From positions 151,249,092 to 151,313,091 of the forward strand of contig CM043943.1 of the NCBI GenBank assembly GCA_014529385.2: 64,000 bases of DNA, given 5' to 3'. The DNA is from Adiantum capillus-veneris. Lineage: Eukaryota > Streptophyta > Polypodiopsida > Polypodiales > Pteridaceae. Position numbers and translations under genes: made by a program. The notes beneath the pieces are model-generated. The model made no database searches. It was not told the DNA's origin and saw only the letters and a list, made by a program, of their open reading frames with translations. This document shows, piece after piece, positions 9,060 through 19,569 of this stretch (positions are counted from its first letter, which is position 1; the number at the start of each line of letters is the position of its first letter).

Positions 9060-10050
9060 CCTACAACAAACTACCAATGTGAAGGAGACGTTTAAGTCCA
9101 TGCGGTCCTAACTGTCATGTCGTTCCCTTCCATCACCTCCCCTAAGCTAGGGGGGGTGGTACCATTGCTTCTCCCTCCCACGTCTACCTCTCATGAAAAC
9201 GCATGGCGGTATCATTGCCTCATAGACCACTCATCAGTCAAAACCCAGGCCCTACTTTTCAGGCATGTCCATCTAGACTAATTAACCAGCAGTTTTTTTA
9301 GACCCTCCCTCAAGGTTTCGCAGAGCAACTACAGGAAGTTTAGGATAGTGGTGATGCCTTTCCAAGGAACACTCTAGTAGCGCCAGCAGGACCACATCCG
9401 GGCCCTCCTCATGAGGTCCCCCCTTGGCCCTCCCCCGATGGTATCCTTAGCATTCTCGACCGACACATCCCGGGAGTGGCTGCTGTCAACACGGGAGTCA
9501 ATCCTCGAGGTAAGCCGCTGGTAATTCTTTCCTTTTTGTTCCCAATTTCCAAGCTCCTAGTTTGAAGATCTTATTTGCTAAATGCTCTGTGCAGAATGCT
9601 AGCCTCAAGCTCGAACAAATGAGGATCTACAGGCACAGAGTCTCAATCCTCAACGACTCTCTAGAAGCAAGAAGGCCTAAAGACCTGCAGCGATTGCTCG
9701 TCGAGAATGGGTCTCTAGATGCTATCTATAATTGGCTACAGGAGATGAAGGATGAAGTGCTTGAGCTAGCTAGTAAATATGAGGAAGATCTGAACTTTGC
9801 CAACAAGCTTCAGAAAGAGATAGTCTGGGTGTGAAGGAAAAGGATTAACTTCTAACTGGTTATTGCCAACCCTAAACCCCCAGAAATTAGTAGGCCACTT
9901 TTTGTAAACTTTGAAACTTGGCCTTTGGGTCTGTCCCTAGTGTTTTCTAACTCAAAACCCCCTACATGGGTGTTAAGTTGTAATTTTGCTTCTCCCTTAT
10001 AAATTCAAAACGCATATTTGGTATAAAAAAAACCCTAAACCTACAACAAA
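9060..10050. other. 980-bp segment bounded by an 11-bp direct repeat, interrupting the hairpin array
   Basis: CCTACAACAAA occurs at 9060-9070 and again at 10040-10050. The sequence between is unrelated to the hairpin monomers, and array sequence resumes on the right. This looks like an insertion with an 11-bp target duplication. The right end is A-rich (TATAAAAAAAACCC). No terminal inverted repeats or LTRs are obvious. The segment contains the coiled-coil ORF at 9561-9834 and no transposase motif that I recognise. Confidence 0.45.
9561..9834 (+). CDS. short coiled-coil-like open frame, possible exon
   Basis: This is an 89-codon frame without an ATG near its start, beginning just after an acceptor-like CTCCTAG. 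An upstream GTAAGC at 9510 could be the donor, but the 51-nt gap is short for a plant intron. The translation is charged and probably helical (LKLEQMRIYRHRV, WLQEMKDEVLELASKYEEDL) and ends at TGA. It may be a Gag-like or host exon carried by the 9060-10050 insertion. No family is recognised. Confidence 0.3.
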
Positions 10051-10052
10051 AA

Positions 10053-10296
10053 GGGTTTACCTTCCCCTTATTTGCTTAGTACTAACCTCAAAAAAGTCTA
10101 ATAGCAGGCATCACTTATATTTTTCGAGGTAAGTACCAAGCAAGCAGGTGCATCGAACAAAGTGGCCTTCCCTTATTCACTTGGTACTGACCTCAGAAAA
10201 GTGTAATAGCAACATCCTTAATAAAGAATATGGTCAGTACCCAGCGAACAGGTGCAACAAATAGGGTTTACCTTCCCTTATTCGCTTGTTGCTGAC
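10053..10296. repeat. family II hairpins, last units of the array
   Basis: An isolated right half-unit at about 10053-10089 (TTTACCTTCCCC, then TTTGCTTAGTACTAACC) is followed by two complete inverted repeats at 10128-10192 and 10232-10296, 104 bp apart. Arms are more diverged than in the upstream units (GGTAAGTACCAAG; GGTCAGTACCCAGCGAA). Confidence 0.82.
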
Positions 10297-10680
10297 TACA
10301 CAAAATACAAGTGCACAAAAGTGTAGTAGCATACCTCTTCACTATGTGTAGAGTTCTGCGTCACTAAAGCACTGCAAAACAGGAGTAAGAGAAGGATGCG
10401 CAAAAAGGAGAAGCACTAGAGAGTAAGAGGAGATGCGCAAAAAGGGTTGGGATGGTTTGCTTACCACGTAGCGTCGATGGGGGTAGAGTTAATTAAAATG
10501 ATGGGCAGTAGAGGATGCAAAAAGAGGCAGAAGAGCGCTCATCTGGGACGAGGGTATAGTTGAAATGTTTGGCGGGGGTACTGCCTCTAAACTTAGAATG
10601 CTTACCTCGGAGAGGGTGACAACTTCACTTATACGCATGATTACACTCGAGATTGTGGTTGGTAAATCGTACTACATGGG
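10297..10680. other. no gene seen
   Basis: AG-rich sequence with imperfect direct repeats of GCGCAAAAAG and AGTAAGAG near 10391-10450. No coding frame of interest. Confidence 0.4.
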
Positions 10681-10739
10681 AATCTGAGCCCATTTATTAC
10701 TGGTTTTCCTTGTGAGCGCAGCCCACGTGCCTTTTTTGA

Positions 10740-10982
10740 GTGACTGTTTAGAGTCAGACAGATGCCAATAGCCCTTGCAGTCGCCATCTCCATCTCCAAG
10801 TGGAACAAACAGATCGCCGTTTCCTTTGGCTTTTCTGCCCTCTTCCCCTTGGCCAGCTCTCGTGATCCTGCGTTTAGAGTCAAACGCTGATCGCCCTTGC
10901 AGTCGCCATCTCCGTCTCCAAGTAGAACAAACAGATCGCCAGTACCTTTGCCTTTTCTGCGCTCTTTCCCTTGGCATCTCTC
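10740..10982. repeat. two imperfect tandem copies of a 120-bp unit
   Basis: The block GCCCTTGCAGTCGCCATCTC, followed by CAAGT-GAACAAACAGATCGCC and a CTCTTCCCCTTGGC stretch, occurs once from about 10767 and again from about 10889. The overlapping open frames in several registers are products of this repeat and are not listed as genes. Confidence 0.65.
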
Positions 10983-11158
10983 CTTTGCTGCCGCGTCGCC
11001 ATCGCCATCGCCACCTTCTGGTTCTTGCTGTCGGCGGCTTGCGACATTACCATCCAACTCGGTGCCATTGGATATTGCAGAGACAGGTTCTTTCTCCCTG
11101 CCTCTCTCCCCTTCCTGTGTGTTGTTAACTGTGTGCGCACCGAAGCCACTGCGTTAGG

Positions 11159-11602
11159 GTAAGATTAGAAGTCTCGCACCCCATGGTTGGAATAATTACT
11201 CCTTATGTGACTGTGCCTGAGTTTGGGCATAGTGAGTGAGTATACCTATATATCTATCACTGATAACATTAAATGCTATGTTCTTATCCACCTGTTCCAA
11301 ATGCTTGGGTCAGAACCAAGTGAATAGGGCCCTTCAGAGATTCTTGGGGCCCCTATTCGCTTGGTTCTGACTCAAGTGACATCACCTTTTATGACATTAG
11401 CGCACGGGACAGAACCAAGCGAATAGGGCTCGTCGGAGATTCTTGGGGGCCCTATTCACTTGGTTCTGACTCAAGTGACGTCACCTTTTATGACATTAGC
11501 GCACGGGACAGAACCAAGCAAATAGAGACCTTAAGGGGTACTCGACGCTCAATATTCGCTTGGTTATGACACCAAATAGTTTTGGCTTGCTTTTTCTTTC
11601 AG
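11159..11602 (+). other. putative intron holding the family III hairpins
   Basis: GTAAGATT at 11159 is a good donor and TTGCTTTTTCTTTCAG at 11587-11602 a strong acceptor, immediately before an ATG-initiated exon. If both are used, the three hairpins at 11309-11571 are spliced out of the 5' part of the transcript. The splice sites are seen; their use is inferred. Confidence 0.4.
11309..11571. repeat. three hairpins, family III, period 99 bp
   Basis: Units at 11309-11371, 11408-11470 and 11507-11570. Arms are GTCAGAACCAAGYGAATAGG and its complement. In the first unit the stem is about 24 bp with one or two mismatches and extends into GGCCC. Spacers contain CAAGTGACRTCACC and GACATTAGCGCACGGGACA. 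The third unit is the most diverged and lies close to the acceptor site before 11603. Confidence 0.88.
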
Positions 11603-11604
11603 TC

Positions 11605-11977
11605 ATGGGGATCATAGTCCTAGAGACAGACGTTGTGAGCGAGGATACATGTGAAGAAAAACTATTCATGTTCTTATACAACGCCCGTGCTCATCACCGT
11701 GCAGCAAAACTATCAGGAATGTTTAATGCAGAGTTTTCTATACAGAGGATTATAGATTGCTCATTTGAGTACCTACAAACCCATTTGCAACAGTATGAAG
11801 CAGTCACTTGTGACAATTCCATGACAGTTGATGGCATGAGATATGTGCACCCAACCGACCTTGACCCTGACAAGAGCTTCAAGAGACTAAATCGCTATCT
11901 AGAAAAGTGTCCCTCCAATGCACTGCTTGTACAAGACAGGTGTATGAAGCACTTCAAAAAATGTCGCTTAGTGGAAT
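11605..11977 (+). pseudogene. 5' coding exon of an unrecognised gene, interrupted by insertion
   Basis: The frame begins at ATG 11605, three bases after a strong acceptor, and gives 124 codons up to the LTR at 11978 (motifs METDVV-like start, LFMFLYNARAHHRAAKL, YVHPTDLDPD, RYLEKCPSNALL). The DNA continues at 26310 on the far side of a 14.3-kb insertion, shown by GGAAT at both edges. Across that junction the frame meets TAG after only two codons, so this copy was also damaged by point mutation, or the exon ended there. Unlike the downstream exons, this exon has no second copy in the window. I recognise no domain. Confidence 0.45.
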
Positions 11978-12758
11978 TGTTGACGGGCGAGCGTCAACGA
12001 CATGCATTATGCTTCCATTGGTGTGTATGCATATATTTTTTGTATTTACGGGCTCCACAGTGGGTTCCAAGTTGTACATTGATGATTAGATGAGCCTAGA
12101 TACCTGCAACATGTTATACATTTTTTGGCCGACCGCCCATTTTTAAAAGCCCTTGTATATAAGTCAATTCACAAGATGTGAAAGGGCATTCTTAGAGAGG
12201 AGAGTGTGAGGAAGTGTGGAGAAGAAAAAGACGAGTGGCTATGGAGCTTGGATCTTCCACATCATATGTAGTAGTCATTGGGATTAATGGAAGCTAAGTT
12301 CTCTCTACTTTCTCTTGTCTTTCAAGCTTATGTGTGTTAATGGTGTATGATTAGTGTTAATCTTCTCTTCTCTCTCAAGTTTTCCCTCTTGTTTGAGCAT
12401 TCTTGCTTCACATGTGTGCTAGATTAGAGTGTGTGTGTGTACATGGGCTGCATACATTTCTGTCATTAGTCTTCTTTGTGTATGCTTAATGTGTGATTAG
12501 AGTGTGTGTGCTTGAGATTAGAGCAAAGGGATACACCATTGTCCGCATGATTAGAGAGTTAGAGTGTAGATTGAGAGTGTGTGTGCATAGATCTTGCTTC
12601 ATCGGCTTTCCCTCTTCTCCTCTCTTGCTTTACCCTTCTTCCTAGATTCCTCATTCCATCACATTAGGTGCATCCATGCCTCCATGCACTAGCCGGGTTC
12701 CGATCCACCGGATTCACATTATGTCGGTGGGTTGTGTGTTGTGCTATGACCACCGACA
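11978..12758 (+). repeat. pol-less element 1, 5' LTR
   Basis: 781 bp, TGTTGACGGG to CCACCGACA. It contains an AT-rich core with TTGTATATAAG near 12148, a good TATA candidate followed by a conserved AAGGGCATTC stretch. Its relatives start at 18834, 25519 and 46328. Confidence 0.92.
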
Positions 12759-12759
12759 T

Positions 12760-12781
12760 TGGCGCCGTTGCCGGGGATCGA
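12760..12781 (+). promoter_or_regulatory. primer-binding site of the pol-less element, tRNA-Asp type
   Basis: TGGCGCCGTTGCCGGGGA followed by TCGA begins one base after the LTR. It is complementary to the 3' end of plant tRNA-Asp(GUC) through the T-loop, the primer type common in Ty3/gypsy elements of the Athila/Tat kind. Confidence 0.9.
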
Positions 12782-14472
12782 GCGCCGAAGCTAGAGGATC
12801 ACCCGTGTGATGGTTTGAGTTTCTAATTTTCATTAGGATTAGGTATTGGTGATGGTGAATGGTTGATTTGTGATGAGATTTTGTTAAAAAAGTTGTGTGT
12901 ACTTTTCATGTTTTCTCTTCATTTTCACTAATTTACTACTAATCCGCTAACAATTGGAGTGTTTTACATGTTTATGTGCCTAATTAGAGGCTTGTACATC
13001 ACTCTTAATACGGGTTGAAATTTTATCAATTTTGCATGATTTGAGTGATTAAAAAGTTTGTAATTATGTGTGATTTATGCTAATTTTGATGTCTAATTAC
13101 TCAGTAATCTTGTGTGTTTTTGGTGCTACACATGAATGAATCTCTAATTGGATGTTTTGCCTTCATGATTATGTGTTTGATTTGAAAAATGATGCTATAC
13201 ATGATGCTTTGTGATTGGTGCTTGTAAGTGGAGATGCGGTGAAGCGGTTGTCTACACACGTGTGTAATTGTCAATTGAAGTGAAGAAATCGACGCGATTC
13301 TTGTTGTAATGTGAGTGCATTAACCCACTTTAAAATCTGAAATTAAAGTGCAGGTTTGGGAATTGATTAGGTGCACTTAATCGGTGTAAGTCTATGTGCA
13401 CTAGTGTATGCCAACGTGGGGGCAAATGTGTACAAATTGGTGCTTGTTTTTTGGCAATTTTGATGCTAATGTGTTTGATGCAAAACCATTGATTGATTAT
13501 GGTCATTATGTTGATATGGTTTATGGTTTTTGATTGCCAATTTTACACCGAACTGCTGTCCAAATTTCGGTAGAATTGCGTGTGATTAATTGGTGCATTT
13601 TAGGCTTAATTGTGCTTGTGTATACACACATAATTAAACTAATTGCAAGTGGCAAATTGGAGTGTTTATGATTGTATTGTGATGTTGGATTAGTGGTAAA
13701 CAAGTGTATGCGTAGAAATTATCTAATTGAACCACCAATTACGCTAATTCTTGGACAAAAAAGAGGTTAAAACGGGTCTTGGTTTGATTGGCAATTGATG
13801 TGTTAAACACACACACATACACAAATATACACCCCTCTTCATTTTTCTTACTTTCTCTCTCTCGGATTCATACACACACACACACACACGTCCAAAAATT
13901 TAAAAAAAAACGTATAGACAAAAAACGCTCCCCTTTAAATATTCCTTGATTTTCTCTTTGTTTCTTTCACTCACACACACCACACACACACAAAAGATCC
14001 CCCACTTAAATATTCCTTGACTTTCGCTCTTTGTCTCTTTCCCTTAATCACTCCTTGATTTTCTCTTTTTGTCTCTTTGCCCTCTTTCACTCACCCACAT
14101 AAAAGATCTCCATTAAACACTCCATTGATTTTCTCTTTTTGTCTCTTTCTCTAACTCGAATTTACACACACACACGCGCCCAAAAAAAAAACTTCAAAAA
14201 AAAGAAAAAAAACAAATTTTTTTTCTCTTTTTCTTTGCTTCTCACACATATTCCACACGCATCACACGCCCCACATACTCGACGCTCGCGCGCATGTATA
14301 CACGATTAGACACATTTAGAGCAGATACGTTCAAGAGTTAGGTTTTGCCAGATTTTACCAGATTTGAGTCCGATTGTACGCATAAACCTCGATATAGTGC
14401 AGATTTTGATTTTAGTTTACATTCGACGAGTTGACGAGGTTTAGAGGCCTATCACACGCTGAGAGCGCACAT
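12782..14472 (+). other. long untranslated leader of pol-less element 1
   Basis: AT-rich sequence without sustained open frames. From about 13807 it has several (CA)n runs and repeated CCTTGATTTTCTCTTTTTGTC blocks. The equivalent leader is missing its first 1.2 kb in units 2 and 3. Confidence 0.7.
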
Positions 14473-16152
14473 ATGATGGCAATGGCCACTTCATGCTCTG
14501 AGTACACATTGCTCACCCTTGTAGGCGAGCACAGAGGCCGGCCCTTTTACACGGACACATATGGACATTTCTTTGTCCAGTGCCGCGCCTCCTTTGGCCC
14601 CACACAAACCCTCCGGGTGGTGCGAGTCCTTCCCAACGATCGCACACGGGATGGCACATTTAGAGATGACTATCGCGCCACATATGTGGTCGACCATTTG
14701 ATGAGGCTAGAGTAGATAGAGCTAGTACACGCATATGATTGCCTTGAGGCCTTCGACCATCCCGTGCAGATTACTTTATAGCGGGTAGGTCCTCGAGTGA
14801 TCTATATAGATAGTGCTCAGCGCATATATCAATTAGAGTGTCGCACTTCTAGTAGACGCATATCCATACATGTTGTGACACTAGTTGGCGAACCTAAAGA
14901 CAGATGCTACATGAGTACTACAGGCACAGAGCTTTACTTTTTGACTTGTGGATTGCCATACGATCCTCAACCGACCCAGCGCCCTACTTCGAGTAGGAGT
15001 GCCTCACCTCCATTAGACACAGTGCCACCACCCACATCACTCAGGAAACCACCACCAGGATTCTCCTCACCTAGACTTGATTTTCCGCCAAGCGTTTCGA
15101 GCTATCACGAGTCTAGAGCGATGTACACGATGATTGCTAGCCCTTTGCGTACCACTCAGAGTGAGCCACAGATAGAGACCCAGAGCCTTCTAGACACGTA
15201 CTTTAGAGAGTCTCAACCTCGACACCTTGCACCATCTAGAGACCCATGCCAGCCTTTGATGACACAGATTAGAGAGCATACGAGAGAGTCTATGACGACC
15301 ACATCACCCCAGTTGAGAGCACCAGAGGTAGGGCCCGGTAGATCACCCATTGTGGATATGAGTGCCCCTAGGCCACTGACCCCCACCCTTTAGAGACTGT
15401 CCGAGACCAGAGAGACTAGGGATAGCATGAGAGATATAAACGGTCAGATCTTGCATATAGTAGGCCGATCTCCACGAGAAGTTGCATATTATGTTGACAC
15501 TTATGATCACCCCTTTGTGAGGCTAGCCACGCCGCAGCGCATGATGTCTACACCTAGGAAGATTGTGAGAGCCTACCAACAAGCCGACAGAGAAGTTTTT
15601 ATTCATGAGCTCGGAGAGCAGTATCTCTTGATTGAGACCCTTGATTTTGATGACATTGAGCGAGCACACCCAGATGACAGCCTAGACACACAGACACATC
15701 CTAGGCTAGTGGAGCTTCAGAGAGTTGAGCAGAGCGTGACCTATCTAGATGAGCTTGGTCATAGGTACAGACGCCTGACAAGTGGTGGATCCAGAGATCC
15801 TTCAGCCAACCTTCTTGCATATTTGATAGGCGATGCACGTGAGCGAGTTTATAGGGATGTCGATCATGCAGTATATGTTTTGACTATAGGTCTACCCTAC
15901 TACCCTCGACTTAGACATGATGATTTATGCTTACCCACGACGACCACGCTAGCTCCACAGCTACCGAGAGCTCCGAGTCCTCGAGAGACACCACTAGAGA
16001 GATCACCTCCTAGGCTTATTTTGTCACGTCGTATTCTACCACCTTGGGAGATGCCAAATGAGGATGATAGTGTGCCAGGAGAGATAGCTCCAGCACCTAG
16101 CCTGCCCACAGGTAGAGCCCCTGAGACTAGAGCCCAATCAGAGTATTGTTAG
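14473..16152 (+). pseudogene. ORF1 of pol-less element 1: aromatic-Asp repeat protein, interrupted
   Basis: From the first ATG at 14473 a single reading phase can be followed to TAG 16150-16152, broken by TAG at 14713, 14779 and 15391. The product has two related modules of about 155 residues separated by a Pro/Ser/Arg-rich linker. Each module repeats a short unit of the type aromatic-x-Asp-x5-aromatic (FYTDTYGHFF, TFRDDYRATY, IYIDSAQRIY; then YYVDTYDHPF, VFIHELGEQY, TYLDELGHRY, VYRDVDHAVY) and ends with GLPYDP or GLPYYP. It resembles no Gag or Env domain known to me. The stop at 14713 is CAG in units 2 and 3. Confidence 0.7.
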
Positions 16153-16225
16153 GGAGCCTACACCACCTAAGACACTTATCCACGAGACTTCAAGCACACA
16201 ACGAGAGATCTCACAGAGTCATAGA

Positions 16226-17413
16226 ATGAGTGACTCTGAGGGCTTTGTTATAGATGAGACCACTCCACAAATTCTAGCTGCCCTTGTGCATCCTTGTTTA
16301 GATCTTCCGACCTCAGAGAGGCCCTTAGAGATAGTTGTCAAGCTAGAGCCATCTACGAGAGTAGATCCCCCTATGAGAGAAGATGCAGAGCCGACAGCAT
16401 CTCTATCCCGCTCTTCTAGCTTGTATAGCGGTGTCATAGCTAGTGAGTCACAGAGAGAGCAAGCACCACATATAGATGTTGCCCTAGTGCCATCTACCAG
16501 TGTCGATTCACGATCAGATCACCCAATTGAGCGGAGACCAGCCACGAGCTGTACTTTTCTAGATCAGGTTCCTAGAGACCACATTACTGACACCACAGAT
16601 ACATGGACGTACACGTACGAGAGTGACCTCTACTGACACCGTACATAGGGATACAATAGAGCCTGCTAGAATTGTTTGGAGACCATGTACACAAACATCT
16701 TAGTCATGTGTAGAGCCTTCTCTAGGCAGAGGCTCTGCTACAATGAGTAGTGCCAGTGAGGAGCGACACACGATAGATCAGGCATGTAGCTCTCCACGTA
16801 GAGCTTCCAGGACAACCCAACAGCTATTTGTTCCCCATGATGAGACACATGCTACATTTTTACCTTGTGATGACACGATCATATTTCTAAAGAGCCATAT
16901 GACCGACGACGGACTTTCACATGGTTGGCTCACATCTAGACGGTCACTTGAGGCACATGATTACTTTGAGGGACAACGTCATGTTTGGGTACCTAGGCCA
17001 CGAGCGGTAGAACACCCAGCGCATACAAGATCATACCCTAGAGCGAGACCTCCACGAGCCAGATGTCGAGAGATGAGACTACCCCTAGAGAGGTCAATAC
17101 CTTTACAGTAGATACTATGTCCTAGAGCTAGATGCACACGTAGGCACGCTAGGAGAGCTCAGACTGACATCCCTACGAGAGCGCGAGCATTGCAGATTTG
17201 GCTACCGAAGAGCCTTCCACAGACTATTCGAGTAGAGGCTAATGCCCCCCCTACGACCATTCCTTGTGTTGTTGAGCAGACTTTACATATGGAGCTAGGT
17301 GTTAGCCAGCCCTTCACTTTTAGAGCTCGAGCTAAGAGATTGCAGATCATGCTTCATGGTGAGAGATCTCTCTTGACTCCTAGTTGCACGAGATTTGAGA
17401 TTTGTACACATTG
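16226..17413 (+). pseudogene. ORF2 of pol-less element 1, interrupted
   Basis: It begins MSDSEGFVIDETT at ATG 16226, which follows ORF1 by about 70 nt in another phase. It is Ser/Pro/Arg-rich and looks disordered, then has a more ordered segment (DDTIIFLKSHM, HGWLTSRRSLEAHDYF, RHVWVP) and a basic end. The frame stops near 16636 because about 20 bases present in unit 3 (around EIEVTP) are changed or missing here. Coding similarity continues to TGA 17411-17413 with further stops. Function unknown. Confidence 0.6.
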
Positions 17414-18833
17414 ATATGTGCACTAGATTTATGTGCATATACCAGAGGCACTTTTTCCCTTTTGGGTTTTTTCCCTCTGGATATCCAACTTTTAGACCCT
17501 AGCTTAGATGTTTTATTTTATTATTCTGTTACTTTTGTTATTTTATCTTGCTACTGACATACCTCTTGGAGGTACAGTGCTTTTGTTGATCTTTTGATGC
17601 AGCACGTAGACAGACATTAGCTTGCCCATGGAGATTGGACGACCATGTAGACATGATGTATCTCCAGACACGAGGAGCTTCCATGACATCGACCTCTTCA
17701 TCGAGCCCATACACAGGTGTACTCCTTCCTATGCTATATGGTTTTGTACATTTATATTTGTTGATTATGGCTTCTTCTTGGTTTGATTAAGTGCATTCAA
17801 TTATGTTTGTTATCTGCCATTAAAGATGTATAAACTTGTCCTTTCTTTAGTTAATTGACTTAGAGTTTAGTTTTATTGATGAGCCTTGAGGTAAGGAGGC
17901 CGTGACTTTAGGTTAACTCATTTACTTGACTAGTAGTCCTAGTTGGTAAAATTATTTGAGTGTTTGAAACCTTAGGAGTGTTTTAAGCATGTAGAGGCTT
18001 TCTCACCCAAACAACAAAGAAAACTAGTGCAAATACAAAGGAAACGGAAGAAAAACAAAAGTGCCACAAGTGTAAAAGCTTAAGCTGGAAGACAAATCCT
18101 AGCTTGATTTGGTACTTCACGCACATGTATTGCCTATGGCCCTAGAGGTTCCCAGTGTGGGTGCTTTTCTTTGAGAAGCAAAAAGCCCCGTGTATACAAA
18201 TAAGTACACACGTCATATGATTTTGCAAAATGTACTTCACGCACATGTATTGCCTATGGTACTAGAGCCCTAGAGGTTCCCAGTGTGGGTGCTTTTCTTT
18301 GAGAAGCAAAAAGCCCCGTGTATACAAATAAGTACATACGTCATATGATTTTGCAAAATGTAAAAAATAACAAATGAAAAGCAAGAAAAATGAAATGAGA
18401 AAGACTTCCATTGAGCTTCAAGTAAAAAAAATTCAAGCTTTTGTTTTGAGTTGTAAGAGTTAGCTAGCTAATCTATGACAGACATAATTAGGGAATCTTG
18501 CATTGGGATAAATTTACTAACTTAGTTAGTACTAGAGTAAATGTTTTAACCCTTAGTCGTAGATAACTAATTGATAGACTCGTTCATAAGCCCAAAACTC
18601 TTGATTAATTAATTTGAGCAAGTGCAATTTATTTTTTCTTAATGGCAGTGTATCATTTCATAATTCTTTGCATTTACTCATTACTACATGTGCTTTGCCT
18701 TTTCCTTATGCCTTATCACCATATATTTGAGCTTGCTACCTCCTCCACCTTTTTCTTTTTGCAAACCCATTCTTTCTCAAGCATCTACCACGACATGGCT
18801 TTGTCAGGGACGACAAAGCTTCGGAAGGGAGAG
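17414..18833 (+). other. 3' untranslated region of pol-less element 1
   Basis: Non-coding and AT-rich. A unit of about 120 bp beginning TACTTCACGCACATGTATTG is present twice in tandem (from 18111 and 18231), whereas units 2 and 3 have it once (near 24917 and 45726). The last bases GGAAGGGAGAG (18822-18833) form the polypurine tract before the LTR. Confidence 0.75.
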
Positions 18834-19569
18834 TGTTGACGGGCGAGCGTCAACGACATGTGTTATGCTTCCATTGGTGTGTACACATATGTGTGTGCAT
18901 ATATTTTTTGTATTTACGGGCTCCATAGTGGGTATCAAGTTGTACATTGATGATTAGATGAGCCTAGATACCTACAACATGTTATACATTTTTGGCCGGC
19001 CGCCCATTTTTAAAATCCCTTGTATATAAGTCAATTCACAAGATGTGAAAGGGCGTTCTTAGAGAGGAGAGTGTGAGGGAGTGTGGAGAAGAAGAAGAGG
19101 AGTAGCTATGGAGCTTGGATCTTCCACATCATATGTAGTAGTCATTGGGATTAATGGAAGCTAAGTTCTCTCTACTTTCTCTTGTCTTTCAAGCTTATGT
19201 GTGTTAATGGTCTATGATTAGTGTTAATCTTCTCTTCTCTCTCAAGTTTTCCCTCTTGTTTGAGCATTCTTGCTTCACATGTGTGCTAGATTAGAGTGTG
19301 TGTGTACGTGGGCTGCATACATTTCTATCATTAGGCTTCTTTGTGTATTGTTAATGTGTGATTGGAGTGTGTTCTTGAGATTAGAGCAAAGGGATACACC
19401 ATTGTCTGCATGATTAGAGAGTTAGAGTGTAGATTGAGAGTGTGTGTGCATAGATCTTGATTCATCGACTTTCCCTCTTCTCCTCTCTTGCTTTACCCCT
19501 CTTCCTAGAGTCCTCATTCCGTCACATTAGGTGTATCCATGCCTCCATGCACTAGCCGGGCTCCGATCG
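18834..19569 (+). repeat. middle LTR of the array, truncated at its 3' end
   Basis: It matches the outer LTRs from TGTTGACGGG to GGGCTCCGATC, then stops about 50 bp short of the expected CA end, where a gypsy LTR (TGTAATGG) begins. Confidence 0.9.

Noticed and set aside
10641-11162. overlapping ORFs in four frames, 60-140 codons
   Set aside because: They follow from a 120-bp tandem duplication of CT-rich, stop-poor sequence, with no domain and conflicting frames.
3244-11571. microRNA precursors or MITEs
   Set aside because: Stems of 17-24 bp with tight loops could suggest either, but no expression data, terminal inverted repeats with fixed target duplications, or conserved miRNA sequence can be shown from this window. 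They are kept as hairpin repeats only.
18642-18957. hydrophobic small ORFs repeated at 25327 and 46136
   Set aside because: They straddle the 3' untranslated region, polypurine tract and start of the LTR in every copy, so their repetition reflects element copies, not a gene.
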